From: Marsupella aquatica
Lineage: Eukaryota > Marchantiophyta
DNA: 64,000 bases
NCBI GenBank assembly: GCA_973895155.1
Contig: OZ316892.1
Location: forward strand, 22,940,001-23,004,000
Direction: 5' to 3'
Shown piece after piece: positions 21,101-30,536 of the stretch. The position numbers and the translations under genes were made by a program. Under the pieces are notes generated by a model. The model saw only the letters and a program-made list of their open reading frames with translations. It was not told the DNA's origin and did no database searches. Positions within the stretch are counted from its first letter, which is position 1, and each line of letters starts with the position of its first letter.

Positions 21101-23249
21101 GAGTTGATCTCAAACCATCAGGTAAATTTCAGATGGTTGCATACATTCTCTTGACCTCTCTGAGATTTTGTGCTTTTATTTCTGGATGATGTAAAGACTC
21201 TTGCTGCGTTCATTGGACTTTAAAAAATCACGGGATCGACAAAGCTTGATCGGGGGAACTAACAATTTCCAATTGAGTATTTACTCGCAGGGTATTGTGG
21301 ACACTCAAGCTATGAAACTACAAGTCAGGAAATTCGAAAGCTTAACTCTAAGGAATACCACATTTCGCAAGTGTGTTCAGCTTAAATACCTGATATTGGA
21401 CGGCGTCAAGACTTCAGTGGGAAGAATTGAACTCCCACAATCCTTGGTGTATCTCAGATGGAAAGATGGGCTGTTCATTTCCTGCCCTGTAGATTTCACC
21501 CGGTTGGAGAAGTTAAAAGTTTTGGAGCTCGTAGATTGTAAAGCTATGAAAGCCCTCCCCCGTGGTGTTGCAACAGCTAGCAAACTCACTTGGTTGGAGC
21601 TAGAAGGTTGCCTCTCATTGACAGAGCTGGCGTTGGGACTTTCCAATTGTCTTGAATACTTGGGCCTGAATAGGACTGGCTTGAGGGAACTCCCGGGCGA
21701 CCTTGTGAAGTGTACGGGACTTCAGCAGCTGAACGCTAGCCAGACACAATTGGTACAAGTTCCTCGAGCACTGGGCAGGCTTCAAATGTTGTCTTCACTT
21801 AATCTGAGCGGCACGGCATTGACAATCCTACCAAAATCTATCTGCGATCTCAAAGGGTTATCGGACCTAAATCTTTCCAATACAATGTTGAGCTCATTGC
21901 CTGAGAATCTTGGTCAGCTCCAAAACTTATCCTGGTTGTACTTAAATAACACGTCCATGAAGAGGCTTCCGGAATCAGTGGGGGATCTTTCAAAGTTGGA
22001 AAGTTTGGAGGTTGGTCAGACACCATTGGAAACTTTGCCGGATTCCATCTGTAAACTACGATCTCTGTGCTTGTTAGACTTGCACGATACCCAAATATCT
22101 ACACTTCCAGATCAGGCGGGACAGCTTGTGAACTTGCAACTCTTAAAAGTACGCTCCCCAAGATGGAGAAGATGGCCGGAGACAATCGGAATGTTGTCAG
22201 GTTTAGAGGTTTTGTCTGCAACTCTATGTCCTTTCCGCAATAATCATGAGCTATCCTTGGACTTGAAGGATGTTGAAGGCGAAAACGAACAGGATGCTCT
22301 ACCTCCCAGAGATGACCTATTACAAATCGGGATGGCTCCTCTTCTATCTCTATTACCTCGGCTGAATGAGCTCGAGAAGCTAACTCTACAGGGCCGAGAT
22401 TTTGTGGAATCCTGGCTTCAGTCTTTGATTTCTTCATTGTGCCAGATGTCAGGGCTTCTTGACTTGAGTTTGGAGGACTTTAATCTTGTGGAGTCAATCC
22501 CTTCCGAGCTAGGAAAGTTGACCCAGATAACAACACTGCACATAGGTCAGTGGGAGAGGCTCCTCGAGTTGCCAGAGTCCCTGGTCGAGCTACGCTTGCA
22601 AATATTGCAATTAGTGGATATTCCGAAGTTACGGATATTGCCCCAGCTGCCACACATCGCCTACCTCGAAATAATAAAGTGTGGGAGTTTGCAAAACATG
22701 CAGTGCCCTCTTTCACACAGGTCCTCGCACAGCAATTCTTCGGAGCCGACTTGGACGCACATAGAATTGGATTCATGGAGAATATTGGAATGCATTTTGG
22801 AATGTAACAAGACACACCCCTGCCGTCACGTTGATGTAGTATTCTTGGCTGAGTGCAAGCATATGAATGAGTTAGATAGCAACGTGGCCATGGAGGTGTT
22901 TAGCATTGACGTACGCTTGCCTCTCACACGACGGGAGAATGACATCGATGAAGCTTCGAGGACTGCTTCATCTCATTTCTCTAGTCGGACCCATCCGAAC
23001 TTGCGCGTCAGGGTCCGCTGTCATGACCCTTACTGTGACGCACACACTGTCCAATATGACGACAGTACCGTCCGCTACCCGTGTTACATCAACGTGGTGG
23101 ACTCTAACGACGAGGGTGGTGACACATTTGTGGATGTCAAGAATGAACAGCACCGAGGAAACGAGGCGCTGATGTTACGAATCCTGCGGGCCTTATGGTT
23201 GTTTCTGCTTGGTCGCAACTGTTTTGGCTGTTATGGCTGTTATCCATGA
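18111..23249 (+). CDS. HNL immune receptor: alpha/beta-hydrolase, NB-ARC, LRR
   Basis: Five exons with all phases 0: 18111-18221, 18415-19065, 19395-19550, 20045-21121 and 21291-23249, giving about 1,317 aa. Residues about 38-306 are a SERAC1-like alpha/beta hydrolase: VFFHGLQ, then LVGHCLGGLVLKELC (nucleophile elbow with Cys150 where Ser is normal), FFYGTPHGGS, VPEASSR and ADHYDVCRP. The NB-ARC part starts near residue 307: P-loop GMSGIGKTTLARRVF (about 354-368), kinase-2 KVLLVLDNVE, RNBS-B LIVTTMDARLGSR, a GLPL variant NFPLSLKL, and MHK at 626-628 in place of MHD. The last exon encodes about 23-residue LRRs of the LPESVGDLSKLESLEV type and a hydrophobic Cys-rich tail (FGCYGCYP). Hydrolase-NB-LRR proteins (HNL) are a liverwort class of presumed intracellular immune receptors. 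Intron 2 could use another acceptor (19309), but the chosen one keeps the hydrolase frame. No internal stops, so the gene appears intact. Confidence 0.88.
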
Positions 23250-23559
23250 GGCGCAGTAAATGTTCACTCTCAGCTCGTTTTTCAATTTCAGTCCACTGAG
23301 TGAAAGAGGAATCTGTCGAGACCTAACTCCCATAGCCAGCAATGGTTGACATTCAGCCTTCTATTTCCTCTACAAAGTGCCATCTCTAGGAGAGGTTTCA
23401 ATCAATTTCTCACTGGGATCTGCTGGAAGTACAATCTACCATAGGACTGTCTTGCATGTGCAAGAGTCCTGAAAACTGCTGCCCTTACCAAGCCACAAAT
23501 GTAGGGGAAAAGTTCAATCCAAATGTTTTGTTTTATTACATTTTAAAGGTTCGGGACCT

Positions 23560-23586
23560 CAAGGGCCGGAAATTTTCCGGCCCTTG
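23560..23586. repeat. 27-bp perfect palindrome
   Basis: CAAGGGCCGGAAA, one T, then the exact reverse complement. GC-rich in an AT-rich setting, about 310 bp after the HNL stop codon. It could form a hairpin in the HNL 3' UTR; function unknown. Confidence 0.7.
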
Positions 23587-24040
23587 CCATTGTATCTCCA
23601 CAAAAGAAGCCATCAGGACTGCCGCCCTCTTGCTGCCTCAACTCATGACACGAGTTCATTTTAGGGCCGATTTGCAAAGGACCAAAGACATGCAAGACGG
23701 CCCTTAGCGTCTCGACTTTAAATATGTGCGCAGAGGCATCATAAACTATTTTCAAAAGAACCTTACTATGAAACCCTTTTCACTTGGGTAGACGTAACAA
23801 GGTTTTCATTCACTGTAGCTCTGGAAGTATACCATGGTCATCAAGAAAGACACACAGCCCCAGGTACCAAGATGGTACCAAGATGAGATTGGAGGGTCAA
23901 AACATACAACAACACAATGACATGGAGCCTACTAATTGTCACTTATCAACCTATCCAGTTAGATACATGCAAATTGTCACTTATCAACCAGTCTTTACCC
24001 TGTCCAGTTAGATACATGCAACTAAGGAATGGCTGTAGGC

Positions 24041-24045
24041 AATGG
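24041..24045. repeat. target site duplication of the copia element, left copy
   Basis: AATGG directly precedes the 5' LTR and recurs directly after the 3' LTR at 40180-40184. A 5-bp duplication is normal for LTR retrotransposons. Confidence 0.85.
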
Positions 24046-24325
24046 TGTAGAAATTAGTTACGTTCCTTAATCAAGATGATCAACAACCGTTAGATGTACA
24101 TGAATGAAATCCGGATATTGTGGGAGCATATGTAAACTTTGTAGTATGTAAATGCAGCTGATCAGCCAACGTAGGATTTAGGGATCTCTTCTGATTCATT
24201 GATTCTTTTCAGGTCTCCCTTCCTCAAACCTTTGCAGGGAGCTCTCCTGTGACTATTTATTGTGGAGCCCACCATCCACTATTGTATTGTATTCTTATCG
24301 TTAGTAAAACAGAATACTTTCTTCA
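24046..24325 (+). repeat. 5' LTR of Ty1/copia element
   Basis: A 280-bp repeat beginning TGTAGAAATT and ending TTTCTTCA (5'-TG...CA-3'), matching 39903-40179 with about 30 differences by eye. It is followed directly by a primer-binding-site-like sequence. Confidence 0.9.
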
Positions 24326-24337
24326 TGGTATCACAGC
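24326..24337 (+). other. primer-binding site (initiator tRNA-Met type)
   Basis: TGGTATCACAGC directly follows the 5' LTR. Plant copia elements usually carry TGGTATCAGAGC, complementary to the tRNA-Met 3' end; here one base differs (C for G). Confidence 0.7.
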
Positions 24338-24611
24338 CGTCCTAGTAGTGGACCTGTAGCAGGAGCGAAAGCCTTGTAGAATCTTGAGCACTAGCAGAGT
24401 AGCAGGAGCAAAAGCCCTGCAGAATTTTGAGCAGCAACAGGAGCAAAGGCTCTACAGCTGTGTAGTTGGGATCTTGAATAGAATCAAGAGATCCTTGATC
24501 TTGTGTGTCTTTATTAGAGTTGTGAGTCAGCGTGACAAAAGCAACAACATTGTTGAGACCTGTACATGAAGATATTCCGTAATCTTAGTTTCTGTAATTT
24601 GTTAGCTCACC

Positions 24612-25549
24612 ATGGAGCATCATTACATGACATCCAAGGAAGAGAAGTGGGATCGGATCTGGGCATTATGCATGCAACAGATCCTTGAAGAGGAAAAGGT
24701 CTGGCAAGTTAAGGGAGAAGATGACTAGAATGTTGATGATGTTGAGCCAGAGGAAGTTAGGTGATATCGAGGATCAACCTGATCCTCCCGCTAGTGCTCA
24801 ACTCAGGGTCAAGAAACGCAAGGCGCTGTTTCTTTTGACTTTGTCCATTTTGGACACTGTCATAAGCCGCTACACCCAGGTAACTGATCCAGCTATACTT
24901 TGGAGTGAATTGAAGCGTGCACATGGAGCTAATACGACAAAGCGATGTAGGCTTCTTTGGAGGCAATTGCTAACACTGAAGTTTCCTGAAGGACATTCGA
25001 TGACCGAGAACTTCTGGATTCTAGGGACCATGCTTGCTCAGTTGGCAGTAGTGGGCGTGTTCCCCAAGAACAATGAACTTGTTGACATCGTTTTGGCTGC
25101 TTTCCTTTTCAGCTGGGATGCCTTCAAGTCCATGATTGCTGGCCGAGAGACTACTCCCACTTACATGCAACTTGAGAATTTGGCTCTGGCTGAAGAGCAC
25201 AAGAGGAAAGATTGTCCTGAATATAATGAAGAAGCCCTTGCTGCATTTTTTCCTAGTTCTGGGCGTGGGCGAGGAGGCTATCCTGCCTAAGGACGTGGTC
25301 ATCTTGATGGCACGTGGTGGACGTAATGGTTTTAAGCCTAGAAACCAGCAGCCACAACGTGGAGTCTGCCACCTTTGTGGAGACCCATCTCATTATGCTT
25401 GTGAATGCCCCACCAAGACATTGGAGTATCAGATTGAAGAACTTACTAACAGTTTGAATCACATGTGCAGTAACAAACCAACTGTCAATCTGGCAGAAGG
25501 CGATGCAAGCCCTGAAGAATATGTTGATGCTGAAGACAATGATGTCACT
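24612..25549 (+). pseudogene. copia gag, frameshifted
   Basis: Starts at ATG 24612 (MEHHYMTSKEEKWDRIWAL) and soon shifts frame. The next frame (24685-25290) carries the gag core typical of the UBN2/DUF4219 type (LWSELKRAHGANTTKRCRLL, then LKFPEGHSMTENF), and the frame from 25136 carries a CCHC zinc knuckle, CHLCGDPSHYACEC, that binds genomic RNA. At least two frameshifts make it non-functional. Its 3' end is interrupted by the nested transposon exactly after the duplicated ATGTCACT. Confidence 0.85.
25542..25549. repeat. 8-bp target site duplication of the nested transposon, left copy
   Basis: ATGTCACT at 25542-25549 recurs at 36383-36390 directly after the right terminus. With one copy plus the whole element removed, the copia reading frame runs on without a stop into the protease, which independently supports these boundaries. 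Confidence 0.9.
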
Positions 25550-25568
25550 CCCTGGGCCCCCACTCCTT
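25550..25568 (+). repeat. left terminal inverted repeat of the nested transposon
   Basis: CCCTGGGCCCCCACTCCTT. The reverse complement of the right end (36364-36382) is CCCTGGGTCCTCACTCCTT, 17 of 19 positions identical. Confidence 0.9.
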
Positions 25569-27983
25569 TCTAATACGGGGAGGACGTGAGAACCGTTCAA
25601 GGGTCATTTTTATCCCTTCGGCGGTAATTTTTATAAATTGCTTACAATTCCGCAACCACCGCATATATACCGAAACCACTTTGTAATTTTGTAAGACCCC
25701 TTGAAATGTCATCCTGCTTACTTTTGCGGAAGGGTAAATCAATAGGTAGCGACACGCGACATCATATTATTGGTACACGTGTCAAATTATAATTGGTACA
25801 CGTGTATTATCCTTACAGTATCCATATCTCCTTCATAAATTAAAATGTTAATACTGGCTATGGTAAGCTAGAAAAGTTTTGAAGGGAGGATTGGGGGCGA
25901 TCCCGGGGCAATGGGGATGGACCAGGTGTGTGGAGTGGTGGGGGTTTTGGCGGGGAATTTAAGAAAACACATCGGGGATGACTAAAACCGTTGGATTAGA
26001 GGGAGAGCGAATCGAAGCCATTGAATCGGCAATCCATGGCCTCGCCTACGTTATGAACCCTAAGGTTTAGGGTTTAGTCGTGAGACCGTCACCGCCCGGG
26101 GTCAGCCCCCCCTTGTACCCCTGCTCCTCATTCTTCCTTTGCGCTCGGTCTCACCTCGCCTCGTGCTCGCTCTCGCCTCGCACTCCCGCTCGCGCTCGCG
26201 CTCCTTGATGCCTTCTGCTTGCTCCTGGCTCGTCCGCCATCGCTGCTCGGCCGCCATCGTTGCTCGACCGCCATCGCTGCTCATCCACCATCATTGATCC
26301 TCTGCCATCGCTGCTCCTTGTCCGCCATTGCTGCTTTGGCCTTGTCCACCATTGTCGATCCGCATCCGACATTGTTGGCCCTCGTTTGCCTGTTCTTGCT
26401 CTTGCCCAGCATCGCTGAGTGCTGGCTTTGAAGGTCCTTAGTTTGGAAGGTCTTCCCCGACATTGCGATTGTCAAGGTCGTCTCAATCTCACCCACTCAA
26501 ATGCTCTGTGAACCTTCCACATTTTTGGCATGCATTGTTATCTCCCCGGTTATGTCTTCAATGTTCTATGCGTTGCCTCAATGTTTCCTGGATTTGGCTG
26601 TAATTGTGCCAACTTGCGGATTTGCACGCCACTGCATTGTGATTTGTAGGATTTACGTGCCTTTGACTGCCAATGCATTTGGCTGGATTTCAATGGATTG
26701 TTCTAAGTCATTGTGACTATCCTTAAGATCTTGATGCGATCGACATGAGTGACATTTCATTGGATTTGCAAACGCTGCCAGCTTGCTCAGTGCTTCATTG
26801 TGGAGATGTTTTGCTTGCAGATCATTTTTGAGAAACCCAGTGATCGAAGGAGATAGTGAAAGCTTCAGTGTTGCGTGTTGACTCTTCTGGGAGTGGACAC
26901 ATCAATTGAGCACGGTAAGCCATCTGGTTTTCAATGTTGAGAGAGTTTTTCAATGGAAGGATGGATGTAGAGTTTACGTGCTTTTAGCTGATGCCTGTGG
27001 GCCTTTTCAGATATCATCGAAGGATACCCCCTGGAAGGCTAAGGAGCGATCACCTTCCGGTTTGGTGCAACAAGGTAACCCTCTCCCTGCATTAGACTGA
27101 ACAAAACCCACGCGATGTAGTCCTGAATGTAGTGACAGTCCCTCAAGTGAACTGCATTTCTTGGTTGACGAAAGTGCATTCACTATATATCGCCAAATGG
27201 CATTGCCTCGGATGTTGCAATTGCTCTTGAGTTCCTTTAGCAACCGTCTCTAGGACTTCTTAAGCTCTTCATTTCTGCGCTTAGGTTGAAGCGCTTGCCA
27301 TCGCTCTTCTGATTCCTCCCCGGCTTCCTATGTCTTATTTTATTCTGCTCTGACTTGCCTTCTTCTGTTGCCTTAGGTCTGCTCTCATACTTAATCTTCC
27401 ACCACTTTTTGGACTCCATTTGCAGCTCCTTCACTGGCTAGGGTGTTGGTCTGTAAGTAACGCTTTTCCTGGTTTGGTCGCAGACATTTGTAAGCAGCTG
27501 CAGTGATCATCCATCGGGCTTAGTTGAGCATAGTGGAGGTTGGAAGATTCAGCTTTGAGGAAGATTCAGCTTTGAGGACCCGGGTCACTACCAGAGGATC
27601 AGTGGACAAAGGAGACTGAGGTACGCACCAATCAGGAATGAACTTCCTTGGTCACTTGTATTGCGTCAAGGGTTAAGGCTGCAAGGTATTCATTTGCAGT
27701 TTGTGCAGTTGAGTTTGATAAACAAATTTTAATCTGGGATGGCTACCATTGCCCAAAATTCTGCAGCAAACTTTAGGTGAATCATCAAGGTTGGGGAGAG
27801 GTGGATCTCAAGGAGCTTTGATGTAACAAATCCAAAGCTCCACACGAAGTTGTGGGAGCGGGAAGTTTTGTCGATTTCTAGAGGCCAAATTAGTTAGCCA
27901 AATCCCTGAAACATTCGCTCTGTTTGCAATTTGTGATGCTCAGTTTGTCCATTTTTATAGTACAGTGAGTGACACACCGGACG
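25569..27983. other. left non-coding leader of the nested transposon
   Basis: No convincing ORF. It contains a telomere-like 'cctaaggtttagggttta' near 26061, a GC-rich tract at about 26150-26210 (ctcgcgctcgcgctc), and a run of about 15-21-bp repeats around 26230-26345 ('ccgccatcgctgctc' and variants, at least six). A 'ggtacacgtgt' motif occurs twice near 25771-25805 and may be a subterminal transposase-binding repeat; the right end has a similar 'gggtacgtgtgt' near 36318. The segment probably includes the promoter and 5' UTR. Confidence 0.5.
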
Positions 27984-28484
27984 ATGTTGTTGCAGGAGGA
28001 TTTGTCGTGTGGACCAGCTTTGGTAGGCTTGATTTTCAGACCCTCTGTCTTTGCCTTCTACGGAGGTAACGGTGCAAAAGACACAATGGTAACCACCCGA
28101 AGCCAATCTGTAGGCCTTCTCTATGAGAAAGCAGTGAGGTTGCGACGTAAGCTAAAGGCATTAGGCATGTTGAGAGGGACTTGGCCTATTGGCATTATGT
28201 TTGGTTCTAATCGTCCATCCCGTATGACCCGCCAAACCATGTGGGAAAAGTATGTCGATCCACAGTCCATTATGTTCACTCAGACGATGAATGGTGTTCA
28301 GATCACTGTTGGTGCAAGGTGTGTACATGCTTTGGATGCTCGGTGTCCAGCATGTGATGTAGATCCAGACGCGGACGTTAAGTACAATGAGGTTTTTGCA
28401 AAAAAGAGGGCCTGGAAAGTGTGTCAGCTCTGGAACACGGACCCTTTTGTGTTAGGCCTTGTAGAGCTTCAAGATGGCGAGTAG
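27984..28484 (+). CDS. transposon ORF of unknown function
   Basis: An open frame of about 166 codons from ATG 27984 (MLLQEDLSCGP) to a TAG at 28482. It has a basic region (LLYEKAVRLRRKLKALGMLR) and a CxxC-type motif (CVHALDARCPACDVD), and reads like real coding sequence although no family is recognised. It lies inside the 10.8-kb transposon upstream of the transposase on the same strand. It may be a separate accessory protein or a 5' exon of a longer spliced gene; the sequence near the stop (gcgagtaggtac) could be a splice donor region. Confidence 0.45.
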   Translation: MLLQEDLSCGPALVGLIFRPSVFAFYGGNGAKDTMVTTRSQSVGLLYEKAVRLRRKLKALGMLRGTWPIGIMFGSNRPSRMTRQTMWEKYVDPQSIMFTQTMNGVQITVGARCVHALDARCPACDVDPDADVKYNEVFAKKRAWKVCQLWNTDPFVLGLVELQDGE

Positions 28485-28652
28485 GTACATGCATAGGGAG
28501 GTTAAATTGCGCAGATTGTTAGTCTACGCAGGAGATTAGTTTGTGCAGGGATGATAGCCAAGTTAGCAGTTCACATGACCTCTTGAATGGTCATTTTGTA
28601 AGAGTGTATGAGCGGATGCCAACACTAATTTTTGTATCACCTATCATCAGTA

Positions 28653-30260
28653 TATTATGTATTTGTATGTCAGCCTCGGCCCTGGCAGTCTGAGTTTCTT
28701 TTAAGGGATTCGATGATGACTATTCTGCCATATGACCCAAAGGCATGGCACGAACACATACATATGCTGGTGGCCTTTCAAAGACTGTCAACTAACGCTC
28801 TTTTTGGAAATGGATCTTGTGGTAGCGGTGATGTCCAGTGGACGAGAGTTTGGTATTGAAGGAGGGGTATTGACGGAGGTGTGGTACAAGGCAACTGCTA
28901 TCCCCCAACTAGGAAGGTAGTCATTTCCTTTTTGCCATCGTGTTCAAAACAAAATGTTGCTGTGTGTTGTGACCCCTGCATCATTGGTTTTTTGAAACGT
29001 CTGAGCTAACGTTTGAACATTATCATGCAACATACCAGCTTGTGCCCAACGCAGCTGCTACCGGCCCGGCCCCCTCAAGCTGCATTACTTGGCGGACCAT
29101 TCTATCAGAGGTCCAAAAACTCTAGTCCAAGGTATGTACATATTCTGGACTTTGTGGTTCTTTCAATTGTGCTCCATTATTTACCGCTTCTTATATAGTT
29201 CATATGTTTTAAGCTGCTAATGCACAGGGCTTTGTATCTTGCTCAGGTAAGATGTCATTTCAGTTTTGTCATTTTTTTGTACATGTAGGGCTCGTTTAAT
29301 TTGCAGGGCCCATCGAGTTCAAGGAGACCATGGGGAAGTCATGCCCCCATTGGCGACTGCTGGATTTAGCCGCTGGCAGTCCAGCGCTCCTTGTAATTTC
29401 GAAGCAGGTTGCTTGGGGGAGTGTGTGATTAGAGCCTGTCATTATTGTGTCCATGGTTGTCACTTGTCATTGCTGTCAGCCCCTTAAGTCATGTATAGTC
29501 TGTTGTGGCCCTCACAACTGTGGAGGAGAAGGATTGGAGTGTGGGCCTGGCCCCAACTGTACATGGACCAAGCACATATGGGACAAGCTGAATTGGGACA
29601 AGCTAAACTTGGGCAAGCTGAAATGGCCATGTGCAGATCCCTGTCCCTCTTGTGCTTACGCTGAATCTGGAGTCCTTGCATGCAAAGGGTACGCCCTTCC
29701 CACCCGACACATGTCGGAGAAAGCAGCAATGGATCTGTAACCAGCCAATCCTAACGAGAAATGGTCGGGATGGGGCAAGGCTCTCGTGGGATTGGTCCAG
29801 TGGATGCGGTCTCCACGTGTGGGTTGCTTAATATTGCCTTATAACCAATCTTGGTAGCCTACTTTGCTTTGATATCATGAATTTCTGTCCTCCTTTCTAT
29901 CTCTCTCACACAATTCCATTGCCTTCAACAAGCAACGGTAAAGATCCAGCCTGTCTTATACGTAGTCAGCAGAATGCAATTGGCATGGCTTTGGAGGCCT
30001 TTCGGCAGAGGTCAAAAGGCTGGATCACATTCTACAGTCTCATTGTTGCTCGGGCGAAAGCCATATTCATTTTTCCGTGTGGCTTGAATGAGTACCACTT
30101 CCTTCTTGATGACATCCAAGATGTTATCAATGAGCTCAGGGATCCACTTGCCACTGATCGAGTTGAAATGAGAATTGGGGCGGTTTGTTTAAACTATCAG
30201 ATTAATACCTGTCGCACGCAGGCCCTCCATAGACTTCCTTTGGATGTTGGCCCATTCTAA
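28653..30260 (+). other. possible spliced exons of a transposon accessory gene
   Basis: Several short coding-like stretches are bounded by splice-like signals: 28653-28917 (ends ATAIPQLGR, then gtagtc); about 29037-29130 (PPQAALLGGPFYQRSKNSS, then gtatgt); 29308-29480; 29520-29740 (Cys-rich: CADPCPSCAYAESGVLACKG); and a 127-codon frame at 29877-30260 (contains FPCGLNEYHFLLDDIQDVIN). I could not join them into one frame with confidence. A 15-bp unit 'gggacaagctgaatt' is repeated three times near 29580-29625, giving WDKLNWDKLNLGKLKW. Confidence 0.35.
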
Positions 30261-30536
30261 TAGGCCAGGTTGCTTGTTTCCCGCATTGGCCAACAATCAT
30301 CAATCTGCCTAACATCTTTGTAACCTGTCTCTGGTAGAAGAATTGGTGCACATGATGTCCACATTGTGTGGTGTTGCGCCATGCCACCCAAGAAAGTTGC
30401 ATTTTGGGTGAATATGTGGTTAGAATGAAATGAACCTATCCTATTTTGAGCAATCCCTATGTTGATGCTTCCTTTGTCATGTGGACTGTGCGCAGGCCCA
30501 TGAGAGGTGGATAGGTTGTCAGTAAAGGGTGAGAGA

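Larger units (their letters stand above)
23250..24045. other. HNL 3' region and intergenic DNA
   Basis: No supported gene; an 83-codon frame at 23456-23707 has no domain. It contains the 27-bp palindrome described separately and a tandem duplication near 23936-24021 ('aattgtcacttatcaacc...ccagttagatacatgcaa' twice) next to the retrotransposon insertion site. Confidence 0.45.
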
